Origin: Ascidia mentula
Taxonomy: Eukaryota > Chordata > Ascidiacea > Phlebobranchia > Ascidiidae
Length of the DNA stretch: 64,000 nt
Assembly (NCBI GenBank): GCA_947561715.1
Contig: OX387197.1
Coordinates: forward strand, 25,880,266-25,944,265
Direction: 5' to 3'
The position numbers and the translations under genes are program-made. The notes under the pieces are model-generated. The model searched no databases. It was not told where the DNA came from and saw nothing but the letters and a program-made list of their open reading frames with translations. Shown here piece by piece: positions 36,501 to 48,608 of the stretch. Position 1 is the first letter of the stretch; each line of letters starts with the position of its first letter.

Positions 36501-39500
36501 GGGCAATTTCTTCGTCGCTGCAAAAATAAACAGGTTTTGAGTCAGCCTGAATCTTATTGTGTGGCCGACAGTCTGAACTACGGGTAAAAATAAATCAAAC
36601 AAGATAGGAGTGTTACTCAATTCCTCCAGGATTTAGGTTGGCTTCGGTTCGATCCATGGCAAAACTTAGCGGCATTTTGTTACACACAAACCAACCAAAG
36701 CAAGATACTGCGTGTCTATATATGCCCACAGCAAAATACACCACAGGCCTTAACATCGTAATACCGAAAGATGGCATATGGGTGTCACCACCACAAGTAA
36801 GGCGTCGCTACATTTTTAATCCGCGCAAACAACCAAACGTTTTTTACAAAAATGCGGGGATTTCAACGAGCCAAACACAAAGTACTACTTGGGTTTAAAA
36901 TCAAAATGACTGGTTTGGGAAACGTAGCGATTTTCGCCATTGAATCTTGAGTTTTGAGACACAAGTTATGCGACGTTCTCTGTCATGGAGGATTTGTCCA
37001 AAGGTTGCAGCCCCAAGCACTTGAACGCTTCCTCACGGTAGCGGCCAGGTATGCCGACACCACCCAATTACACCTGGTTTCCACGTTACGGCAGCACGAC
37101 AGGAAAACCATTATCTTAAACGAATTCGCGCAATTATTACGCCACAATCGCCTCAACGACCGCAGAAACCGCGAGTGCTAAGATTACAAGGATTTAATTT
37201 CAAGTGCGATCGTAAACAATGGAAACGTTTCCCATCGTTACTTGTTGAGGTGGACGACGTTGAAACTACGAGTCTGTTACGTCATAAGCCTGTGGCAGGC
37301 AACTTACCTTTGTTTTGATGTAGGTGTGGGTGCCGAGGTTGCGACGGCAAAATCTGGAAACCAAAACAGTCATTTAATTGTGTGACGAGGTACAATGTTC
37401 AGCAACAAATAAAAAATTTAAGAAGGGTACGTTTTGAAACGCTTAACTCGCAAATCTAGATTAAACAAAAGGAACGCGTCCAGGTAACATATATGGCACG
37501 ATTGCCCAGGTAACATATATGGCACAATCGCCCAGGTAACATATATGGCAGAATGCTTCGCCAGGGAAACCGTAAACCCAAACACAATATATTTTGTGTA
37601 AACTCTTTGTCATTTCCAATGGTTAACAAAGCAACCAGTGGCTTCCAATGCCATAAAATCCACACTCCAACTGTATGGAAAGTCCACACTGAACGACACA
37701 TGGAGCCGCTGTTTGAAAAATTGAAATTCTCGGGAAACAAACAACGTTGTGAGGTTAAATGAAGCTTTGCGATGAAATCAACTCCATATCACATCCATCT
37801 TCATCCACGAAACGTGTTCAAAGTCACCCCGGACCCTAACCTCCGTTAGAAACCAGACCAAACAAATCCGAAGCGACGACAGCCAATTCGACGATTCCCC
37901 TCACATTTCGAACACCGATTGTTACGTCACATAGGCGTTTGCGCACAGAACAAACGGGGATAAAAGGGGGGCGGACGCTCGCGCTTTCTAGAGCAAATAA
38001 CATTAATCGAAGCTACCTGTCGAACAGCGCGTGTGTACACGAAGTGCGCGACACCGAAGAAAGTTTGTTCGGGAGTTGAAAGCTTGAACATATGACAGTT
38101 TAATTGGTCTCTATCACGACACAAACGGTGGTTCAAGAACCATTGTTCGACACAAAGAGAATACATATTAATGACGACATGTCACGATTACGTCATTCCT
38201 AACGTCTAACCTTCTGATTGTGTTGTGTGTTGCTTTGGTAACTAAGTGACACTTAACGACAACGAAAGCTTTGATTAAATAGGGTCGAGAAAGTTATAGC
38301 CAACATTTACAAAATTTTTAAATTACGCATTAGCAAAACTTGCACCAAGCAAGCATAAACGCTAGTTGTGGCAAGCCAGACCAAACCTTACGAACCAATT
38401 CCGGTTATGGGACTGTTTGGGTTAACCAGACTCTCCTTCTGTGTTAAATCCGCCTTTGGGATACTGAGCACACACATTAGGTTACGCTAGTCCCCGCGCT
38501 CTAATAAATGGATCAAACAGTCTCTTTATAACGAACGGATCGTGAAATATTAATGGAGTTGAATGAAATGGTTTCTCCGTTCCCGAGTGTAACATTAGGT
38601 TTGACATCAGATGGCAATGTTATGTTTATATATGGCGCAATATTTGTTATTTTAATGCAAAGAAGTACGAACACATGAGATAAACCACAGCAAGCCGCGT
38701 GCATACCCCCGACGTCGTTTCAGGTTCACAACTTTTACAAACAAACCTGGAGTTCTTCTCAGTTCCCACTCAGTGTTGGGAATGACACGGCTACCCACAC
38801 TTAACGTGAGAAACTGTCTCAGCTGCGGTGTTTCGGTGCTTAACACGAAGTGTAACACGACCTTGTGCAAACGGGGGTTCAGGTAGGGGCGGGCAACCCC
38901 ACAGAGCGCACCCGTTGGTCTCGAAAACATCCCCAAAATGACGTAACAGAGGGGTTGCGTAGATGAGAGGGTTAAGATTTTGGGGCAGAGAACGAGGAAA
39001 AGCAGTGGTCTGGCTAAGGGCGACGCTAAATACCAAAGTTCCAGTCAGGCGGTTAAACACGACACGCTCGCCGTTATTCCTTTTGCACCTTCGCCTCGGT
39101 TGGCCGGGGTGCTGATATCTGGAAAGTGTCGCGTATCGCCTTCTAAGTGGTTGTTCGTGCAACCAAGCCGTTAGGGCCGATTTCGGCAGGAAACGCTCTA
39201 TTGAAAGACGCAAACTGTTGGACCATTTAACCTTCGAATTGTGTGGGGTCGCATGTGTCATGTGCCGTATGACATTAACCAATTTACATTACATATATCA
39301 GATATTTAAATGTGGAGCTTTGTGTTTAAAAATGTACTTTAGGCGGTTTTAGCCGTTTAATCAAAATCCATGCAAGAGACCGGCGCTTTTTAACCATGGG
39401 CATTACAGAATACTGGTCCCTAAAGCATACAAAACGCCCATAAGGGCAACAACTGAATAAGACGAACGTTTCAACCAGTTATCTCTTGCAATCCGTTTCT

Positions 39501-42500
39501 CACATTTCCCAGTTTGCAGAGGAGCAGAACTTTCGCCATTGTATTAGAAGTACAGCCGCCCGGGCTCTGAGCGGCGCCGGGGTTCTTGCGGCCGAAACAG
39601 CGTCGGGAAAACAATGAATTGCCAGGCTAATCCGCGATTATACATCCAACATCGACCAGAACCATTTCCAAATGTGGCGCACTAATTAACATAAGCAGCG
39701 GCACAATGCAAGACAGCGGCAGTGGAACTGGTTTAATCCGGTATTAAGCGGTTTCTACGCAGGCAATGTGGATTGCCTTCTGCCGAGTGGCCAGCTCGGT
39801 GTGTACGTGAACGGATTATTTCTTACGGGTGTTATTAATGCGACGCAGGAGCCTTTGTGGTTTGGGTTCAAACGACGAATATGGGAATATGCGAGTCATG
39901 ACATATGGCTGCCGACGACAAGGCAATTTACTGCAAAACACAAATTGACTCGGCGTCTTTCAAACCACGTGATTGGTTTAAAAACCAACGACGTCACCAA
40001 TTACTTTCTTGAGCGAATCTTCGACAAAAGATTTAAGAATATATTTGTTTTGGAAGAGCACCAACAATATACAATATTACTGAAAAGCGATTGACACGTT
40101 TTTCACTGTTAAGCATAAGCGTTATTGGATGGATAACTATGGAAAACTATGCCTGAAAACTACAATTACAAAAAATGTCCAATGTTAATCACTAACTGAG
40201 AAGTAGGCGCTGTTTAAACTATGGGTTGGGTTACTTTTCAACGTCGGTGGTTGACATCTGTTGTAAGCAGACGCCCTTGTCACGCTGACCGACGTTAAAC
40301 AGAAACGGTCGTGGCAGTCACGACCTTATAAACTTGCAACAAATTGCCGCTTTTCATCGTCAACGTTGGGTGGCGGTTGCGGCTCTGATGGACGGTCAAG
40401 TGTAAACAGATAAAGAACAGCGAATCGCCCACGGCTTCGGCAACAAGAATGCGATCGGTCACTGAAATGCTTGATTTTTGAAGACAACGTTTTGCATGAG
40501 GAACTGTCGGGCTTAATGGGAATTTACGCATTGATAAAGATTACTTTGCGCCATTGAATATGCAAAAGTTTTACACGAAACTTACTTGTCCGCAAACTTG
40601 ACTTTAGGTATTCGTTACATGTTCAAATTGTTATGTGTATTTATCTAATGCTTTAATTTAAATCCCCGACTGGCCACCAACATGCAACTTTTACCCATAC
40701 AACGTTTTATCTGATTCTCAACAAATCGCCATAACCATCGTTTAGGATTAAATAACCCAAAAAAACGCATCTTGCTGGTAGAAATACGCCAGGTCAAAGA
40801 CGGAGCGCCGTAGGCATGTTAGACTGACGTTCGAATTTCGCTGTTTCGTGTTGCCAAAACATAATGCCAGCCGCTCACCGTTACGAGAGATTGAGGAATG
40901 CTCACAAGGCGATAATTACTCAATTGGTTTCCACCGTTGCTGGATTGCCACAAAAACATTTGCAATGTGGTTCGTCCGTGAGTTTATATTCCCATTAAAA
41001 GAATGTGCAGAGACACTCATTTGGTCAAAACATTACTGACTGCTGTAACTTTTAGTTGCATTTGAATAGTTAATCTTGTCCACAGGTACTTGGAATCCCC
41101 AAATCTCAAAAAAACACCATAACCTTAAAGTTAACAACAATAAAACTGTTGCAAGTTCTGTAGGTACATAAAGTTTGTGAGGTTATAAGCGCAAGTAGCT
41201 ACAAGTTTTTGATTGACAACTGTTCCATTACCAACATCTTCGCTGGGAAAGGAACCGATAATTCAATAATTGAACTGGGAAAATTACAAACGCAAACGTA
41301 GCAGCCAAAATAACGGCTAACTACAACCTTGGCAAGGCTAAAAACGCTCGTCGGAACGAATCAAGTTTGTTTAAAACCACAAACCGCAAGTCACAACAAA
41401 GCAAGAAGTTACTCATACCTCGCCGGCACCCGCCACTAGTTAACATGTTCAACAGTAAACAAGGAAACCAGTTATTTATTTATGAAGTAAAAACTGAGTG
41501 TAACATATGGAAAATGGCACCTGTGAAACGTAAACAGTTTCTTTTCTCAAATTTTGGAGAAAATATCAAGGCACTATGTTGGATGTGATCGACATCACAA
41601 GAAATTAGGTTACAGCTGATCCAACCAAACGCCGCAATCCGTGTTTTAGTTTGCAAATCAGACACAAGTCAGCAATTATTTGCGCCCACAAGTCTGCCCC
41701 CGGCCTCTGCGACAGGAAAAGGATATTTACTTTGCGTTTTAATTTCATCTTACGGAACCAGCCTCCCTCGGCCATCTGTCCATCGGCACGACCCCCAAAT
41801 AACCGTAACGCTCTACTTATCACGTGTGACTGCGCAGCCTGTGAAACTTGCCATGCTGAGAGGAATCAATCAAACCCCATTTCATATAGCTTTTACGAAC
41901 AACAATGCACGCATTCCAATTGAATAATGGGTTTATGTTTGGTAACAAAGGAACTATGTGAACAATGCTGAAACCTATTACCATGCTTGTTCCACACCTG
42001 GTGTTCTATTTAAATGTTGTATTTTGAACATAACTGATTTGGACAAGACGCTGTAAAGCCATTTTCCGCATGTCGCACTATGTTCGGCGAAGCAGCCTTT
42101 CGAAGCTGCATCAAGATCAACTACACGTCATTTGGGCGAGTTGTACAAATTGCCTTTGCGCTGAATGATTTGCGCAACCGTCAAGGCAAGACAAACCACA
42201 TCACAAAAGGCACAAGCCTATAACCTTTAGAAGCGGTTTGCTGGCTTCCATACACGCTACGAAAACACGGGTGCCGGTTCGACAAACCGAAACAACACAG
42301 GGAGTCAGAGATTGGGATTGGGACGAGCCGAAGGAGTGATGGCGCCCAACTAATTATCGGTGTGGGTTCGTTTCCGTCCCGTAGTCGAGTCTGGAGTGTC
42401 AGACACGGTTTGCTGGCGACAAGGAACGTTTTGCTGCGCTACTGGTTGCCTAGATTAAGTTGCATTTCGTTATCTTGTTGTTGTTATAACATGCAGGGCT

Positions 42501-44076
42501 GCTCAACGGAGAACCCACCCAACCACCTCACAGATAACTTACAGCATCTTTTCACTGATATCGGTAAATAATATTGTTTTCTCAATTGGAGGTTTTCCAT
42601 CCAATTCGATATAAAAAGGAACCGACTTGTTTCTTTTTGTAAAGAAGGTAGGAAGTTATTGACAAGATACAGCGTTTTTTTCTTGCAATATACAAATGAT
42701 TGTTTGCAATTAAATTGACGTTTTCGACGTTTTCGAACTCATTCAAACTATGGGAAAGGGTGGTAACGGTTTAACGCTTTAATTGCTGTTTTGGCACGCG
42801 TACTACTTAATTCTAGAATAACAACAAAAAGCCGCGAAATCAATTTGCGCCGAGAAAACGCGTTCGAATCCATTGCAAATCGTTAGGTCACAAACAATGC
42901 GAAATCCACCTGAAGGGAGAACTCTAGAACTGGCCAAGAACAATGGCCAACCTGTGACGAAACAAAGACCCCGAGAAACGCGCGAGCGAGTGGCTTTGGG
43001 ACGTTCGAGAATTGTGCGAGGGGGTAAACAGACGATTAAGGTCAACATTGTCCAGGGTTAATGTTGGGATTACGGTTGAAAAGTTCGTTTTGTCGACATT
43101 TCTTCATTGTGGTCAAAAGCAACATTATTTTCAAGTGGCGTGGTAATGTTTACGTTGGTAGCACCACGTTGGCCTTTTATACTTTTTCATTCACACAAAA
43201 TTATCATATGTATTCCCAACTTGACAGATCTTTTGTAAACAATTGATTAAAACATGAGTCCATGCTACCCAGTAGAAGGCATAACAGCATCACCTGACTT
43301 TTCGTGTCATCGTCATTTATCATTCACTTGACCGGCAGTACTTGCCATCACAAGAACCGCGACAGTCCAAATAATATGCCGTGATTCATGTGAATATTCA
43401 CTTTCAAGAGAGCTCTGTTGTTACTGGAGGCAAATCAGGACGCGAATTGTTTGGTTAAGTCCCCAACACGTCAAATCGAAATATACGCAAAAACGCAGGT
43501 GCTCTTGTCGTGTCGCGCTGTAAGCTTTAAGACGTCCTAAGAGTTGAACCATTGGGCCGCGCGAACTCGGCAATAAGTTTATCGTAATCACTATTGTGCG
43601 TCAGGCGCCGAGGTCGACCGATAATATAGTTACACCCAACACATAACGATATGCGTATCGTTGGATGCGAATCCGCTTAGTGGGTTTCTTCAAGTAATAA
43701 ATGCTTCCACGTTCATGTGCAGACCGTATAGCGTCAAGTGGTGCGAGACTACAAATCCAATGATTACAATGCCATCTTATGCCATTTACGCTGATAGGTT
43801 GAGATATCATGTGGTGGTTTTATCTTTGGGCGATTTTTACTCGGAATAAAATGTTCGTACAATTTGACAAGAAGTTGTTGCGAAACATTGTTATCGACGA
43901 CAATAACAAGTGTTACGTCACAATGTGGTCCAATTCAAAATTGTTTTTGCTTTGTACTTTGCACATTTACAATTGCCTCTATTTAAGTAAAGTTTAAAAA
44001 AAAATTAAACAGCACACAACTAACCTGCACACAAAAGCGCTGCCATCAGCAGAACATACATCTTCACACTTGACAT
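27592..44076 (-). CDS. ROR: ROR-family receptor tyrosine (pseudo)kinase, tandem copy A
   Basis: Complete single-pass receptor of about 1069 aa. Coding exons 5' to 3': 44076-44025, 37353-37308, 36517-36468, 35031-34908, 34184-34003, 33263-33236, 33079-32937, 32569-32355, 32044-31844, 31504-31384, 31189-31002, 30804-30682, 30404-30294, 30122-29940, 29742-29564, 29362-29233, 29015-28896, 28827-28679, 28456-27592. Phases agree throughout. Domain order defines the ROR family (Wnt5-type co-receptors in other animals): signal peptide ([17 protein letters not shown]), acidic/PT linker, Ig (YQWYKNN...GLYRCEA), Frizzled CRD, kringle ([11 protein letters not shown]...APWCYV), membrane helix with a VCRKRR stop-transfer, kinase (about 455-732) and a long Gln/Pro/Ser-rich tail. 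The kinase keeps GDGQYG, VAIK (K495) and HRDVAARN but has NLG (N624) for DFG and Ser666 for the helix-F Asp, so catalysis is doubtful. [13 protein letters not shown] after the kinase matches vertebrate ROR1/2. Intron 1 spans 6.7 kb. Confidence 0.93.
37354..44024 (-). other. Large first intron of ROR-type gene A
   Basis: This 6.7-kb intron separates the signal-peptide exon (44076-44025) from the PT-rich linker exon (37353-37308). I found no convincing nested gene. The longest frame is a 163-codon minus-strand reading near 38791-39282, reported under findings. The 26-bp tandem repeat lies at its 3' end. Regulatory elements are plausible because large first introns often hold enhancers, but none is shown. 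Confidence 0.6.
37480..37557. repeat. Tandem repeat, three copies of a 26-bp unit
   Basis: The 19-base core CCAGGTAACATATATGGCA is perfect in copies starting at 37480, 37506 and 37532, with a variable 7-base spacer. A degenerate start of a fourth unit follows at 37561. It lies in the first intron of ROR-type gene A, about 130 bases upstream (in transcript sense) of exon 2. Confidence 0.95.
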
Positions 44077-47000
44077 TTCCTCCACGCCAGCAATTCTGTG
44101 GAAATATCCGCCAAGTTTGCAAAAAAAAATCTTCAGCAGAAATTCTACAGTTTCTTGACAACTGAAAACGATACTTAACAGCAATTCTTGCGTCCTGTAT
44201 AACAACAAGTTGCGAAGGGGTTTAATGAAAGCGTGGCTCAAAACTGGCGGGATATTGTGGTGCCCGGCCCAAGTATTAAAGACATCACGCTGGGCACTGC
44301 AAGCAACGATCGCAGGAACCTCTCTGGGAACTTTAATCCTCAGATTTCACACTTAATATGCAACGTCCCTGAAAACTACGCAATGCTGAATAATCGATGG
44401 AACTAAGTAACCTAGAGAACTCTATATTGTATACTTAAATACGGTATAATGAATACAAAACTTCCAAAATTAATAGCTGATCTTCAAACAAGCAAAGGTT
44501 GGGTCTCAATAAATAAATAACATAGCATTTGAATGAAGCAAAGAATTCAAAGTCCACCTTCCACCACTAACGCAGATTGTTCAAGTCTAAAGTTTCCCAC
44601 CGCAAGTCAGGTTCGGAAACCTGGCGGATTTGGTTTTAGACAAAACACGACTCAATTATATTCCTGGCTCCACGCGGGCGCCAATTAAATAAGCGACTCC
44701 TCCCAAAATTCAATATTGTAGCGGTGAACCTGTCCAATACAGTATCGAATCAATCCTTAATATCTGCCTGCCTGCCACTGCTATCAGACTGGAGATGTTC
44801 TACTCCAATCCCAACCTCAGGCTTTTTGCCACTCATTCTCGAGCGCAGCGGCGCGAGGAAAAAAGGGAAGGCGTTTTTTCCGCGCTCCAGCGCTTCACGA
44901 CGCAAAGGAGATTGTGACGTCAGAAGGCCTGTTTGTCTTGCTTAATTGGCGTGTTCTTTATCTGGGTGGCAGCGGATCTGGGGCTGCACTGGGCAGTGGG
45001 ACGATAACAAGGCTCTAATGTAAACATCTAATGATTGTCCGTTTGTTTTATTAGGTGGCCATTCTTGTCCTCGGTCATCTTTTGCGCTTGGACTATCATA
45101 TTTGCCCCCATTTTTTTAAATTTTTACTCTTCTCGTCAATCAAAAACTATTTTAATAATCTGAAAAGGTTAAATGTTTTGACTTTAAGAATACATATTCA
45201 AATGTTTACTGATATGTACCAAGAAGTATAAATGTTTGGAATTATAAATCTACAACCACTCTTATTTTGTGTTGTACTATCAAAAATAATTTGTTGAGGT
45301 AATTATGCATTCGCAAAATGCAACATTATTTTCTGGAAAAAATATACAACAAGCAAGCACTAGTATACCACTGCTGTGCACCTGTATCAAATCCCTCTGA
45401 ATAAGGGCAAACCACGGCCCCATTATTATCTCCACAGCATGGAGCACAGGTGCCCTTGGATGCGAATCCCAGTGGATTCCTACAATCTTAACGTGATTAC
45501 ACCTTATCTTGTCATGCGGGAAGTTATTGAAACTGCAGGCACACGCAGATTGCAAGAATACCCAACTGGGCAAACATTCAAGATGTGTTTGTTTATAACA
45601 ATTCTCATTATTACTTTCTAATGGTTTCGATTGTGCGCATTGTTATTTTATTTTTTTTTATGCATAAGACATGGTTTCATTCACGTTGATTACGTCGACA
45701 GCTGGTTCGTTTTATTTCTTAAAATTATTGTTTTTTACCAATTAGTGTAGCCAGGGAGAGACGGAAGGGGCCATGATCTTTTCCAAATATCAAAAATTCG
45801 TGAATTTGTGGTGTAAGGTTTTCAAAAATATTTTGTCGTTAAGTACGCCCAGATGTTCACTGTTTCACTTGGCGATGTTTTGCAAAGTAAAACTCTCAAA
45901 TAAACCCAAAAATATACCTTCAAAAATGATCTGGCCCCTACCAATATTTTGACTGGCTACTCTATGCTTAAAACTGTTTGTCTGTTTGTTTGTTTGGTCA
46001 AAGAATAACGTTTTTAAATTTTTCATGCACTTAATTATTTTTGCTAGTTGTTTATTGTAACCTGATGCTAATGATGTCTTTGATGGATACGAACAATTGC
46101 CATTGTTTAAATGGAATACAAAATAAGGAATCCATTTTGCATCTATAAACTATGCAACTAGAGTTTTAGGGTGTGCTCATCATAAACCAAAAACGATGAG
46201 TGTTGGAAAAACTCGTGGAGTGGATTTCGGTTTTCACCTCTGTCAGTTAATAACTGAGAGGTGTATGGGTTGCGTGCAAAAGAGCTACCAATTACACAAT
46301 GGCTCTGTACTGCTTGTTGATTACAAAACATGTACTCAGCTTAAAACCATGTTCCCTCTGCTCGTAATTGCACTAAATGACCGTTTTGTTGAAAGCTTCA
46401 GGCGAGAGAAAAGCTAATTGTATGTCGCAAATAACAGGTGTTGCGTGTAACTGGTGTCAACAAATTAAACACAAACTGTCGAGTGCGTGGATGAACTTGG
46501 CCGCTAAATTCAACAGCAAGACGTGGGATTTTTTGCGGACGCACTCAAAAAATATATAAAAATACATTGGGCAGTTAGCTTTATATTTGTCAATTGAGTG
46601 TGGCAAATCGTCGGCATTTTTGATAATGTTAACGCCTTTAAAATTTATGTTGTAAAATGAATCATTTTGGAACCACATTTAGTTAGTCTCACAATCAGTT
46701 AGTAACATTACTGATAATGAATACAGGTTCCAATAGGCAATTGAACTTAAATAATCTTGTTACAAAATCTAGAGGAATCATGTTTGTGACACAAAATATT
46801 TATAAGAATTTCAATGCAGTTTGTGGCTGCTTTCTCACTGGACTTTTCTTCTAACACCCCTTCCGGCCCTTTATGAAAAGGCTTAGGGAGGAATTCACCA
46901 CATAACTACTTCAGTGGGATTTTGTTGCAAGTCGACTTTAGCGAAGTTTACGAGACAACAAAATCTTCTTATCCTTCACCCCTAATCCGTTCCGTGCGGG

Positions 47001-48608
47001 CACAGAGACTCGTTTCGCTTGGTCGCCCAAGCGTAGCTTGCAACTGAACCACGACACCATCTACTTGGTGCGTATTAACCCTTTCTGCTGCTTTGGGGCG
47101 GCATCGGTTTACATTTAAGGTCACTGTGAGAGAAAAACAACATTTAGCTAAAGGTGGCTCAATCATTAATAATAATAAAGTCTAAACACAAAAAACTAAA
47201 ACAATAAACATTGTTTGTGTCGTCCATAATATTTGTTTATTTTGAGAGTCAGTCTCCATGACAACGGTGGAATTATGGGATGATTGACACCAGTGTATTT
47301 GTGTAGAGCAGATACAGGTAACCTTTAACGCTCAAGCTAGCAAACACCTGACAAGACTTTCCCTATCTTTTTTTATCTTCCAGAAATAATGTTGATAAAT
47401 CTAACGGTGGAGATAATTGCACTCTCACTCTTTTCCGGTCCATTGTATAACCACGACTGGCAGCTTTGCTTATCTTTGGCAAAGATAACATTGGACCAGA
47501 AGCCAAAGATGGATGGTTGCATTTTCACAAAGCAAATAACAAACCCACGCACACTAATGGCAAGTTGTTTATGCTTAAAATGGAAATGCTGTTTTTCATC
47601 ATTTTATCGTTATTACTAAAAAAATAATTATCCGCTAGATGGCGGTGGTGGAATAAAACTGACTGATATATTTATCCCAACTATTCTCATAATAAAATAT
47701 TGAAATAAGAAAAACCAATCGGTAGCAACTAATATTAAATGCTCGTTGTATGACGTCGAGAAAAATGACTTGTTCCGCACCACCTAATGAGCCTTTTTGC
47801 ATAGATATGCACAAACTATATGTGGTGTTCCTTTCACACAAAACACTTAAAAACATCTAGTAAGATTTTTGTGCTGTATTTTTCAGCTAACAACATAGAT
47901 TTACACAAAAACACACACAAGACGCAAAAATTCGACGTTAGCGATAAGAAAACAGATATGAAGCTATATTCGTATTAGGCAGCGAGGCCCGGCTTTGCGG
48001 AGACAAGGAATTTGTCCGTGTTGGAACAAAATATAAAACACGTGTTGACGTAATGGGAAAAGCAGATTTGCAAGTTTTGAAAACAAGGATATTTTGAGAA
48101 CTAATGTCATTGTAAAATACATTCAAAATGTAAAAAACCCGTACTTATTGTGACAAATACGACAACGATACGAAATATTTACAATGAGAAAGAAAGTAAA
48201 AATAAGTGGGAATATAAAGAGCAGCATTTGAAAATTAAGGCTGCTTTTTATGAAATATACCTTGATTTCCATGAAGAAAAATAAATTGAGAGAATATGAA
48301 ATACATGGAGCCTCAATTTGAAAACGAAACAATTCTCGAATAAATTAAATACAAAAAAGTCGATGCGGGACGAAACGCGTGAATTAATAGTCACAATCAG
48401 AAAGGCAGTTTCCCCAAATAAATTCCACAGATGTTTAAAGAAAGTGACCCGAATTATAAAATATTTCTTTTTTTGACCTTCCCCAAAGTTGCAACGTTCG
48501 AAATCATATGTTTGACCTTCACCTCCGGCCACCGCACCGCCACAAACAACATATGAACTGCACGTCACAATTGAATGATTGTCTCGTCACAGTCACGTGT
48601 CAATTTGC
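44077..48608. other. Intergenic region between the two ROR-type genes
   Basis: It should hold the promoter of copy A and the 3' UTR of copy B. A MITE-like element sits at 45747-45960. Short open frames at 45376-45621, 46196-46559, 46969-47166 and elsewhere have no recognisable domain or splice context. No clear AATAAA for copy B was found within the first few hundred bases after its stop. Confidence 0.5.
45747..45960. mobile_element. MITE-like non-autonomous DNA element
   Basis: A segment of about 214 bp is bounded by perfect 8-bp inverted termini (GTAGCCAG at 45747 and CTGGCTAC at 45953-45960). A second internal inverted match follows (AGGGGCCATGATC near the left end; GATCTGGCCCCT near the right). 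It has no coding capacity. I could not define a target-site duplication, so the exact ends and superfamily are open. Confidence 0.55.

Noticed and set aside
37480..37557. CRISPR-like direct repeats
   Set aside because: Only three units with 7-base spacers in an animal intron; this is a minisatellite.
38791..39282. Possible rhodopsin-type GPCR suggested by NPLIY
   Set aside because: No TM1-TM6 sequence, DRY motif or supporting exons were found; one short motif is not enough to call a gene.
46196..46559. Plus-strand frames of 73 and 60 codons in the inter-ROR spacer
   Set aside because: No homology recognised and no splice or poly(A) context; best explained as chance or decayed repeat.
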